This document shows, in pieces, positions 1 through 5,892 of a stretch of DNA of 5,892 bases. The translations under genes were made by a program, and so were the position numbers. The stretch lies in the NCBI GenBank assembly GCA_945861845.1, contig CAMAWS010000237.1, positions 1 through 5,892 of the forward strand, read 5' to 3'. Position 1 is the first letter of the stretch. Each line of letters opens with the position of its first letter. This stretch comes from Candidatus Sulfopaludibacter sp. SbA3 (GTDB lineage Bacteria > Acidobacteriota > Terriglobia > 20CM-2-55-15). The notes beneath the pieces are model-generated. The model had not been told where the DNA came from. It searched no databases and saw nothing but the letters and a program-made list of their open reading frames with translations.

Positions 1-2236
1 GCAGCTCGGCAAGCTCCGTAAGTTCATGATAATGCGTCGCAAATAAGGTCTTGGCACGGATGTTCGTCTGGATGTGTTCAATGACAGCCCAGGCGATTGA
101 CAGCCCATCAAAAGTCGAAGTGCCCCGGCCAATTTCGTCGAGAATGATCAGGCTTCGCGGGGTGGCGGAATTCAGGATAATCGCGGTTTCCGTCATTTCA
201 ACCATGAACGTGGACCGGCCGCGCGCCAGATTGTCCGAAGCCCCGATGCGGGTGAAAATGCGGTCCATGATGGGAAAGCGTAGGAGTTGCGCCGGCACAA
301 AGGATCCCATCTGGGCCAGGATGACCATGAGGGCGTTCTGCCGGAGGAATGTGGACTTTCCTCCCATGTTCGGTCCCGTGACGATCAGGATCTGATCGTC
401 GGTGTCGTCCATGTACAGGTCGTTCGGTACGAAACGATCGGCGCGATGTTCTTCAGCCAGCGCCTCGATCACCGGATGCCGTCCTTTACTGATGACAAAG
501 TCGTCGCCAGTGGAGATCTGGGGCCGCGAATAGCCGAATCGGCGCGCCGTGAGGGCAAAGCTTGCCAGTACATCGAACTCGGCAATGGCGGCAGCGGTCT
601 GGCGTATCCGCCGTGATTCCTGGCTTATACGCCCACGAATCTCAAGGAAAAGTTCCTTTTCAATTTCAAGAATCTTTTCCTCTGCCGTCAGGATCTTTTC
701 CTCGTATTCCTTCAGTTCGGGTGTGACGAAACGCTCTGCGCCTACGAGAGTCTGTTTTCGGTCGTAATCCTTCGGAACCAGGTGCATGTTCGCCTTTGAA
801 ATCTCAATGTAGTAGCCGAACACCCGGTTGAAACGCACCTTGAGCGACCCAATACCCGTGCGTTGACGTTCGCGCACTTCGACGGATGCAAGGTAGCTTT
901 TGCCGTTCCTGGAAAGCGACCGCAGTTCGTCCAGATCTTTGTGGTACCCATCGCGAATCACGCCGCCGTCGGCGAGCACGATTGGAGGCTCGTCACTGAT
1001 GGAGGCCGAAAGCAGCTGGTGGAGGTCCTCCAGCAGATCCAGCCGGGCAAGGAGGTCCACAAAACGCTGTGCCTTCAGCTTATCCAAGACACTGGCAATT
1101 ACAGGCAGGCGTGCGAGTGTGGCGCGTAATGCAGTCAGCTCCCGCGGGGTGGCGGTGCCCAGCGTCACTTTGCCAAGCAGGCGCTCGAGATCGAACACGC
1201 CATCGAATGCTTCACGCGTTCCATCGAGCAGAATGGAGGAAGACGCAAGTTCTTCAACGGCGTCGAACCTGGACTCAATTTCCGCACGATCAATCGATGG
1301 ACGCATGAGCCAACTGCGGAGCAGCCGGGCGCCCATCCCCGTACATGCACTGTTGATCACTCCCAGTAGAGTGTCTTTCGAGTTGCCGCCCGTGGATTCG
1401 GCGAGCTCCAGGTTGCGAATTGTCGCCGGATCCAGGACAAGACAGTTTGCCGACTCGTAGTAAGACAGTCCGGTGATGTGATCGAGCGTCGTCTTCTGTG
1501 TCTTCCGGACATAGTGAATCATTGCGCCGGCCGCACCGGTGGCGCAGGGCTTGCCTCCGAGGCCAAAGCCGTCAAGGGTGGAAGTGCCGAACTGGTCGCA
1601 CAGGGCGCGGGCGGCAAAGTCGGATTCGAAGAGCCAGTCTTCCATTTCAGTCTTCGCAATGCCATCGACCTTGCTGATTGTGGGTTTCAGTCTTTCAGGG
1701 AACAGGACTTCGCGGGGCGAGTAGTGTTCGATATCGAGTTGGAGGCGGTTCCATCGTTCGTCCCCTGTGAATTCTGCAGCGCGAAATTCCCCCGTGGAAA
1801 CGTCGAGAAAGGCGCAGCCGACTTGATCGCCCACCTCGGTAACGGACAGCAGGAAATTATTCTCGCCTGGGGTCAGGACATTCGAATCCGTGACCGTTCC
1901 CGGCGTGATGACCCGGGTGACTTCGCGGCGAACCAGCTTGACGCCCTTTTGCGGCGCTTCGACCTGGTCGCAGATGGCAACCTTGTAGCCTTTCCGCAAA
2001 AGCCGGGCGATGTAGCCATCGGCGGCATGGTAAGGAACTCCGCACATCGGCACGGCGTTTTCGCGGTCTTTGTTGCGGGCAGTCAGCGTGATGTCGAGTT
2101 CGCGCGAGGCCGTTACGGCGTCGTCGAAGAACATTTCGTAGAAGTCACCCAGCCGGAACAGGAGCAGGGCATCGGGGGTTTCCTGCTTTACGGCATGGTA
2201 CTGCCGCATCATGGGTGTGAGGTCCTGGTCTTGCAT
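1..2236 (-). CDS. mutS: DNA mismatch repair ATPase MutS (3' end cut off by window edge)
   Basis: MutS binds mispaired or looped-out bases as a dimer and, on ATP binding, recruits MutL to start strand-directed repair in the cytoplasm. About 745 codons are visible, with no frameshift at the checkpoints I tested. Near the N-terminus is GDFYEMF (residues 30-36), carrying the Phe-x-Glu pair (F32, E34) that in MutS1 proteins wedges into the mismatch. The core/clamp region has RFNRVFGYYIEISKAN (from ~468), followed by PELKEYEEKIL. The ATPase domain has Walker A GPNMGGKST (621-629), Walker B with DEIGRGTST (from 700) and the FATHYHEL switch near the window edge. Family members are usually 850-900 residues, so the last ~110-130 (dimer helix-turn-helix and tail) lie outside. 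ATG at 2236 is preferred because the conserved N-terminal domain follows directly, but it has only a weak, distant GGTGG upstream; an in-frame GTG at 2254 is the main alternative. Presence of the FYE motif argues against MutS2. Confidence 0.97.
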   Translation of the reverse strand, partial: MQDQDLTPMMRQYHAVKQETPDALLLFRLGDFYEMFFDDAVTASRELDITLTARNKDRENAVPMCGVPYHAADGYIARLLRKGYKVAICDQVEAPQKGVKLVRREVTRVITPGTVTDSNVLTPGENNFLLSVTEVGDQVGCAFLDVSTGEFRAAEFTGDERWNRLQLDIEHYSPREVLFPERLKPTISKVDGIAKTEMEDWLFESDFAARALCDQFGTSTLDGFGLGGKPCATGAAGAMIHYVRKTQKTTLDHITGLSYYESANCLVLDPATIRNLELAESTGGNSKDTLLGVINSACTGMGARLLRSWLMRPSIDRAEIESRFDAVEELASSSILLDGTREAFDGVFDLERLLGKVTLGTATPRELTALRATLARLPVIASVLDKLKAQRFVDLLARLDLLEDLHQLLSASISDEPPIVLADGGVIRDGYHKDLDELRSLSRNGKSYLASVEVRERQRTGIGSLKVRFNRVFGYYIEISKANMHLVPKDYDRKQTLVGAERFVTPELKEYEEKILTAEEKILEIEKELFLEIRGRISQESRRIRQTAAAIAEFDVLASFALTARRFGYSRPQISTGDDFVISKGRHPVIEALAEEHRADRFVPNDLYMDDTDDQILIVTGPNMGGKSTFLRQNALMVILAQMGSFVPAQLLRFPIMDRIFTRIGASDNLARGRSTFMVEMTETAIILNSATPRSLIILDEIGRGTSTFDGLSIAWAVIEHIQTNIRAKTLFATHYHELTELAEL

Positions 2237-2255
2237 TTTGGGGTTGGGTTCCACC

Positions 2256-2363
2256 AATGAGAATTGAGAATTGAACATTGAGCATTGAAAATTGAAAAAC
2301 AAGAATTGGCTAAATTCTTATGTCTCAATTTCCAATGTTCAATGCCCAGCTTTCAATTCTTAT
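2256..2363. repeat. Imperfect inverted repeat made of 7-bp units, with central hairpin
   Basis: The left arm (2262-2296) reads as five consecutive heptamers: AATTGAG, AATTGAA, CATTGAG, CATTGAA, AATTGAA. The right arm (2324-2358), read on the other strand, is again heptamers in the same register: AATTGAA, AGCTGGG, CATTGAA, CATTGGA, AATTGAG. The arms therefore align with each other over about 35-38 bases as an imperfect palindrome with a few mismatches. Between them sits a perfect 7-bp hairpin, AAGAATT (2301-2307) and AATTCTT (2313-2319), with a 5-base loop GGCTA. The element is far more AT-rich than the flanking genes. It contains no gene. Similar TTGAA-rich heptamer arrays occur between genes in several bacterial groups; I infer a dispersed intergenic repeat, possibly also acting as a transcription barrier between the operon and mutS. 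Any mutS promoter must lie in or next to it, but I could not identify convincing -35/-10 boxes. Confidence 0.85.
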
Positions 2364-2382
2364 CGCAGGACGGTTCTATCCG

Positions 2383-2398
2383 AAAAACGCGGCAGCGT
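2383..2398 (-). terminator. Weak candidate rho-independent terminator
   Basis: On the minus strand ACGC-TGCC-GCGT forms a 4-bp GC-rich stem with a 4-base loop, followed directly by a run of five T. It lies about 110 bases beyond the DUF6152 stop codon, in a sensible place to end the operon. The stem is short, so it could be chance; the larger inverted repeat further downstream is an alternative stop point. Confidence 0.25.
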
Positions 2399-2509
2399 CA
2401 TCAAAAACCTTTTGACGGTAGTGGGTCACTTTGAATCTTCGTGCACCGCTGCGATACTGGACTTTCTTTGCATAGACCGCCCCTATTCGTGGAAAGCAGC
2501 TAACGAGAC

Positions 2510-2935
2510 CTACTGCGCCTGCGGGGCACCGGTATTCGACGATCCCATAAACAATTTTCGGCCGTCAGCGAACGTGAGTTCTCTGCCGTTTGCCATATTC
2601 TTGCCATTCTTGGCGTGATAACCGTTCACAATTATCTCTGTTCCAATAGGCAGCGAATCCCTCGTAAAGCCAGCCCTGAACATGGCGTTCGGCGCCCCGG
2701 CTTCGATTTCCCATGTTTGAACCGTACCATCCGGGCGTTTCACTTCCATGGTGATCCAGCTATGGGGATTGATCCATTCCATCTTCTTGACCACTCCTTG
2801 CAGCTTGACCGGCTTCGATGCGTCATATTCTGAAGCGAATGAGTGATGCGCCCACGCGGGCAGTGTGGCCCAGACCAACAGCAGGCAACTGATGCCGGCA
2901 AGTAAGACGGAAACCTTAACTCTAGTCCTGCTCAT
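2510..2935 (-). CDS. DUF6152 family secreted protein
   Basis: This 141-residue protein matches the DUF6152 pattern I know: a signal peptide ending just before HHSF, then a short beta-rich domain with KPVxLxGxVxxxEWxNPH. Residues 1-29 are a Sec signal (basic MSRTRVK, hydrophobic core, LPAWA), with cleavage predicted after Ala29, which leaves His30-His31 at the mature N-terminus. Other visible marks are KPVKLQGVVKKMEWINPH (41-58), a WEIEAGAPN segment (75-83) and a final GRELTFADGRKLF stretch. The function of the family is not established; the protein should be periplasmic or surface-bound. It is the last gene of the four-gene run, 25 bp after the preceding stop, and has a good ribosome binding site. 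Length is normal for the family and the reading frame is intact. Metal binding through the N-terminal histidines is my inference only. Confidence 0.88.
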   Translation of the reverse strand: MSRTRVKVSVLLAGISCLLLVWATLPAWAHHSFASEYDASKPVKLQGVVKKMEWINPHSWITMEVKRPDGTVQTWEIEAGAPNAMFRAGFTRDSLPIGTEIIVNGYHAKNGKNMANGRELTFADGRKLFMGSSNTGAPQAQ

Positions 2936-2941
2936 AAGAAT

Positions 2942-2948
2942 CTCCTTT
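2942..2948 (-). promoter_or_regulatory. Ribosome binding site of the DUF6152 gene
   Basis: AAAGGAG on the minus strand lies 6 bases before the ATG at 2935. It sits in the short gap after the previous stop and supports this start. Confidence 0.8.
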
Positions 2949-2960
2949 CCTCTTGGTGTT

Positions 2961-3989
2961 CTAGTCCTTCAACCCTTGTTCCTGCTTCAAGGCTTTGGTT
3001 CCAGTGAGCGTGTTTTCCATCATCCTGAAGTTGCCTTCGTGACAGGCGAACTCAAGAAGATCTTCCGGCCCCTTATATGCGGCCTCCTCCACCCTCCACG
3101 GAATGACGAACGTCCAGGGCCTCGTCCATGTTTTCGGATCTTCTATCGTGACTGTGTAGTCGATTGTCTTATCGTCGACGCGCGTGAAGCGTTCTGTAAT
3201 GTGGAAGTTGCCTTGCGGAGGACCCCATGTATATGAACCCTCAAATGCCTGCTTGTCGGTGAAATTGGTCCCGTCGACGACAAGGGTATCGCCCTCCCAA
3301 TGACCACGCGAATTCCCATTCCATTGGCGGATGCCTGGATCAATGTGGGGACGCCCATCGACCGGAATGATGCGAACGTCGTTCATGCTCTCGTAGTGAA
3401 TCACCACATAGCCAGGAGACTGCAGAATCTGCACGCCATGGTTATACTCCTGAAATATGCGGGGCATCGGCCGGGCGACGCAACGTGTATACACGGGATG
3501 GTCTTCCCATGTATTGATCAGGATATGCGTAACATCCCCGCCACCCTTAATGCGTCTGGCTGCCAGTTTGGCGGCGGCTTCTTCACGCACCTTCTGCATT
3601 TCGGCGGTGTAGGCTGGCTGCCGTCCATCTTCCGGGTCGACGATTAGCGATGTGCGGCCTGTTGGTTTTCCCAAGGCATAGTCGTTTCCAAACCACAACT
3701 TGCTATAGCTGAAGTGCTCGTTAGTCTGGATGTCTTCCTGCAACTGTTCCGCTGCCTGGTGCTCCAGTTCCTCCAGTTCCTCCGCGGTATAACTGTCCTT
3801 GCCTTGGAGCGTAAGGGGGCGCTGGAGTGGCGTGTGAGTGGAAAACGAGTACACGCCCTGCAGGTCCGGATCACCCCAGGCTGTGCGCCTGGTTGTTTGC
3901 TGTTGTCCCGCAATGGCAGGCTGCGCCAGCAACACGACAATGATTACGGTCGTCAGCGCACAAATCGGTGCGAGAAATCGATGGCTCAT
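2961..3989 (-). CDS. Secreted protein of unknown function with WEGDTLVV motif (paralog 2, 342 aa)
   Basis: I recognise the type (exported hypothetical proteins, common in Acidobacteriota) but know no function. The open frame extends up to 4157, but ATG at 3989 is chosen because AAGGAGG stands 6 bases before it and the protein then begins with a signal peptide (1-27, ending QPAIA, cleavage before Gly28). Landmarks in order: AWGDPDLQGVY (37-47); a charged helical stretch rich in Glu and Gln (68-90), possibly a short coiled coil; Cys170 followed by ARPMPR; QILQSPGYVVIHYE (187-200); RIIPVDGRPH (206-215); GHWEGDTLVVDGTNF (229-243); GNFHITERF (260-268); TIEDPKTWTRPW (281-292); LLEFACHEGN (311-320). 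Cys170 and Cys316 are the only cysteines in the mature protein. It is a diverged paralog of the gene just upstream, from which it is separated by 13 bp, and is followed 25 bp later by the DUF6152 gene. Expected location is periplasm or cell surface; no catalytic site is identifiable. Confidence 0.85.
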   Translation of the reverse strand: MSHRFLAPICALTTVIIVVLLAQPAIAGQQQTTRRTAWGDPDLQGVYSFSTHTPLQRPLTLQGKDSYTAEELEELEHQAAEQLQEDIQTNEHFSYSKLWFGNDYALGKPTGRTSLIVDPEDGRQPAYTAEMQKVREEAAAKLAARRIKGGGDVTHILINTWEDHPVYTRCVARPMPRIFQEYNHGVQILQSPGYVVIHYESMNDVRIIPVDGRPHIDPGIRQWNGNSRGHWEGDTLVVDGTNFTDKQAFEGSYTWGPPQGNFHITERFTRVDDKTIDYTVTIEDPKTWTRPWTFVIPWRVEEAAYKGPEDLLEFACHEGNFRMMENTLTGTKALKQEQGLKD

Positions 3990-3995
3990 CGGAAG

Positions 3996-4002
3996 CCTCC
4001 TT
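3996..4002 (-). promoter_or_regulatory. Ribosome binding site deciding the 3989 start
   Basis: AAGGAGG on the minus strand lies 6 bases before ATG 3989 and immediately abuts the TAA stop (4003-4005) of the upstream gene. It rules in favour of 3989 over the in-frame ATG at 4157 and suggests translational coupling of the two paralogs. Confidence 0.85.
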
Positions 4003-4854
4003 TTATTTGCCAATGAAATGACCATACATAAACTCTTCGGCGTACTCCACGCATTTGAACTCGAGAAGTTCCGCGTTCCGCTCCATGCGACGATAAAGAG
4101 GCATGCTGATTTTCCAGGGACGTGTGAAGACATTCGGATCTTCGATCGTGGCTTCATACATGATGTGGTAAGGCGTCATCGGCGTGTAACGTTCCACCAC
4201 TTTCAACGCGTCACTATGGAAGTTTCCGGCGCGGTCGAACCATGTGCGGTCCAGGTGATTTGTTACGTTCACGACCAGTGTGTCGCCTTCCCAGCGTCCA
4301 ATGGACCAGCCCATCCAGGAATCCGTGGGAGCTTTAGGAGCGCGGTCCATGTGAATGATGCGGGTCGCTCCCGCAAACTCATACGAGATCAGAATCTGGC
4401 TTGAGGTTTGTACAATTTGAAACGGCAACCCCATATATGTTGCACGCGGCACGCCCGGCAAATAACACTTGGCTTCCGGATCGCCGGTCGTCTCGTTCGT
4501 TTCGCGATCAATTGGCCGGTTGAGTCTCTTCGCGAAATTCTCCTTCTGTTTTTCCACGGCCCACGGTTGGTATGGAATTTCACCGCCTTCAACAACACCC
4601 TGTCCTGCGGGCGTCGCGCCGATGGCGCCAGTAAGCGCCGGAAACTGCGCCTGTGACGCGGCATGCGGCCGCAGATCCCAGTTTGCGGTGCTGTTTGTCT
4701 GCCAAATCCCATTCAGATCGGGATTTTGTGTGCCGGCCAAGCGTGGAGCGCGATAGGTTTGAGGCGGAGCCTGGCCCTCGCTGGTTTTGACTTCCAGCCA
4801 CGGACTTGCGACGAGAATCGCAACAATGACAAAAACTGACTTTCTTAACCGCAT
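4003..4854 (-). CDS. Secreted protein of unknown function with WEGDTLVV motif (paralog 1, 283 aa)
   Basis: This is a shorter relative of the downstream 342-residue protein; function unknown. ATG 4854 is preferred over ATG 4881 because GGAGAGGA stands between them, 7 bases before 4854. The N-terminus (MRLRKSVFVIVAILVASPW) is a signal sequence or membrane anchor; its cleavage site is not clear-cut. Landmarks in order: GTQNPDLNGIW (41-51), a Pro/Gly/Ala-rich linker (~60-95), DPEAKCYLPGVPR (125-137), QIVQTSSQILISYE (146-159), RIIHMD (165-170), GRWEGDTLVVNVTNH (186-200), GNFH (210-213), VVERYTP (219-225), TIEDPNVFTRPW (236-247) and LLEFKCVEYAEE (263-274). Cys130 and Cys268 are the only cysteines and match the two mature cysteines of the neighbour. 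It follows the receptor stop codon by 16 bp, so it is very likely co-transcribed and exported to the same envelope compartment. The beta-rich composition suggests a binding protein or a small enzyme, but nothing settles which. Confidence 0.85.
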   Translation of the reverse strand: MRLRKSVFVIVAILVASPWLEVKTSEGQAPPQTYRAPRLAGTQNPDLNGIWQTNSTANWDLRPHAASQAQFPALTGAIGATPAGQGVVEGGEIPYQPWAVEKQKENFAKRLNRPIDRETNETTGDPEAKCYLPGVPRATYMGLPFQIVQTSSQILISYEFAGATRIIHMDRAPKAPTDSWMGWSIGRWEGDTLVVNVTNHLDRTWFDRAGNFHSDALKVVERYTPMTPYHIMYEATIEDPNVFTRPWKISMPLYRRMERNAELLEFKCVEYAEEFMYGHFIGK

Positions 4855-4861
4855 GCAAAAA

Positions 4862-4869
4862 TCCTCTCC
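4862..4869 (-). promoter_or_regulatory. Ribosome binding site deciding the 4854 start
   Basis: GGAGAGGA on the minus strand lies 7 bases before ATG 4854, squeezed into the 16-bp gap after the receptor stop codon (4871-4873). An upstream in-frame ATG at 4881 would leave this site inside the coding region and overlap the receptor gene. Confidence 0.75.
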
Positions 4870-4870
4870 A

Positions 4871-5892
4871 CTAAAACACATACTTCAAAGCAAGCTGCAT
4901 GATTCGCGGGTCGCTTGCGGATTGGATCCTGCCGAAGGTCGTACTGTTCAGAGTCGTACCTGGATTGCCGGGATTCATATGATTGGGCAGGTTGAACGCC
5001 TCGGCCCGGAACTCGATCGCATGGTTCTCCCGAACCCGGAACTTTCGCGTCAGCCCCATGTCGATCTGGATGCTTCCGGGCCCTCTGAGGATACCCACTC
5101 CGGAATTTCCATACATGCCATTTGCAGGGCGTCCGAAGGCCGCCGGGTTGATCCAAAGATCAACGCCCTTGTTAGTAGCATAGGGATCGGCAAGCACCTG
5201 GTCGGCTCGCCGGTCCAGGGTTCCAGTCAGTGCGCTATCGACGCCGGATGCGACGGTCAGGGGACCGCCGGACAGCAGCCTGACAATTGCCGAAACCTGC
5301 CAGCCGCCACCCAGAACCCTTAATGTCGAGTTGGAGAACTGTGGTGTTTCGTATACGGAGGAAAGATTGAAATTGTGCCGGCGGTCTGTCGCGCAGTCTC
5401 CACGATTCGCGCGCCGGCGTTCGGGAGTCTGTCTGCCGTTAACTTGAAATATGGACGTTGTTCCATCCTCGATGCAGTGGGAGAGCGTGTAATTTGCCAG
5501 AACGGTCATGCCATTACTGCGCCGCCGCTGGACTGTCAGCAACATCCCGTTGAAGCTGCGCGTCCCGCCATCGTCGACATTAACTAAGTAGCTGTAGTAC
5601 TGCCCCTCAGTCGGGTTTTGCAGGGACAACTTTCGCCTGGCCGCCAAATTGGCGGTGGACGAGCAGGGCGTGTAGGTTCTTCCAGCAATAACGCAACTGG
5701 CGCCGGGCAAATATATGCCGGGATTCAGTTCGCTGGTGGACCACTGGTGTACGAGTTCGTTGCCAATGTAGTTCGCCGCTACCATCCAGTCCGACCCCAC
5801 TTGTCTTTGGATACCCAGGTCCCACTGATTGACATAGGGTGTCTTGATGTCCCGCGGAACCGTGACGTAAACACCAGCCGCAGGAAACGTCA
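4871..5892 (-). CDS. Oar-like TonB-dependent receptor, C-terminal beta-barrel part (5' end outside window)
   Basis: About 340 C-terminal residues are visible; the frame is open to the right edge, so the start is outside. The sequence has the alternating strand pattern of an outer-membrane barrel. TPYVNQWDLGIQRQVGSDW near the left edge of the fragment, ANYTLSHCIEDG, DRRHNFNLSSVYETP, GGWQVSAIVRLLSGGP, WINPAAFGRP and FRAEAFNLPNHMNPG are typical of the large acidobacterial receptors that carry an N-terminal carboxypeptidase-regulatory-like (CarboxypepD_reg) domain and resemble Myxococcus Oar. It ends in ALKYVF, with the terminal Phe expected for BAM-dependent barrel insertion. Such proteins are usually around 1000-1200 residues, so the plug and regulatory-like domains are not in view. 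The substrate is unknown. Four cysteines form two close pairs, at about residues 66/76 and 139/166 of the fragment, probably in surface loops. It heads the visible operon. The GTG at 5800 is an internal Val codon, not a start. Confidence 0.9.
   Translation of the reverse strand, partial: TFPAAGVYVTVPRDIKTPYVNQWDLGIQRQVGSDWMVAANYIGNELVHQWSTSELNPGIYLPGASCVIAGRTYTPCSSTANLAARRKLSLQNPTEGQYYSYLVNVDDGGTRSFNGMLLTVQRRRSNGMTVLANYTLSHCIEDGTTSIFQVNGRQTPERRRANRGDCATDRRHNFNLSSVYETPQFSNSTLRVLGGGWQVSAIVRLLSGGPLTVASGVDSALTGTLDRRADQVLADPYATNKGVDLWINPAAFGRPANGMYGNSGVGILRGPGSIQIDMGLTRKFRVRENHAIEFRAEAFNLPNHMNPGNPGTTLNSTTFGRIQSASDPRIMQLALKYVF

Noticed and set aside
900..1460. 186-codon plus-strand open frame rich in Ser and Arg
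   Set aside because: Antisense to the MutS core; the Ser/Arg bias is what the complement of a GC-rich gene produces.
1478..2260. 260-codon plus-strand open frame opposite mutS
   Set aside because: It lies entirely on the complementary strand of the conserved MutS N-terminal and connector domains; it is a shadow with no family resemblance or start signal.
2276..2325. Sigma-70-like promoter for mutS inside the repeat
   Set aside because: Partial TTGA and AAGAAT-like boxes appear, but they come from the repeated heptamers themselves and match the consensus poorly, so they cannot be told from chance.
2256..2363. CRISPR array
   Set aside because: The repeated unit is 7 bp with no unique spacers and is arranged as an inverted repeat, which does not fit CRISPR.
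2376..2429. Short minus-strand reading frame after the DUF6152 gene (GTG start, ending in FDDAAAFFG)
   Set aside because: It is only 17 codons, has no ribosome binding site, and the frame upstream is simply open by chance into the DUF6152 gene. It could be a gene relic, but nothing supports that.
3990..4157. N-terminal extension of the 342-aa protein to ATG 4157
   Set aside because: The extension overlaps the end of the upstream paralog, lacks a ribosome binding site and would bury the signal peptide 56 residues in; AAGGAGG before ATG 3989 settles the start.

Overview
All recognisable genes lie on the minus strand, so transcription runs from high to low coordinates. The content suggests a soil-type Acidobacteriota genome, with Solibacter/Bryobacter-like relatives the best guess. 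The clues are an Oar-like TonB-dependent receptor C-terminus, secreted proteins with WEGDTLVV and PDLxG motifs, a DUF6152 protein, moderate GC and an AT-rich heptamer repeat between genes. There is no rRNA or other taxonomic marker here; mutS would be the gene to place it with.

Layout, in transcription order. From 5892 to 4871 is the last ~340 residues of a large outer-membrane receptor whose start lies outside the window. From 4854 to 4003 is a 283-residue secreted protein, and from 3989 to 2961 a 342-residue secreted protein; the two are diverged paralogs of each other. From 2935 to 2510 is a 141-residue secreted DUF6152 protein. Gaps between these genes are 16, 13 and 25 bp, and each downstream gene has a clear Shine-Dalgarno sequence, so this is almost certainly one operon. 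The gap from 2509 to 2237 holds a weak terminator-like hairpin and a long imperfect inverted repeat built of 7-bp units. From 2236 to the left edge is mutS (about 745 residues visible, C-terminus cut off).

Function. MutS is well understood: it recognises DNA mismatches. The other four genes look like an envelope module: an outer-membrane receptor or transporter followed by three small exported proteins. Their substrate and biochemistry cannot be read from the sequence. The most interesting points are the tandem paralogs, which share several motifs and exactly two mature cysteines at matching positions, and the DUF6152 protein, whose predicted mature N-terminus begins His-His and could bind a metal. 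No CRISPR array, tRNA, rRNA or transposase was seen.
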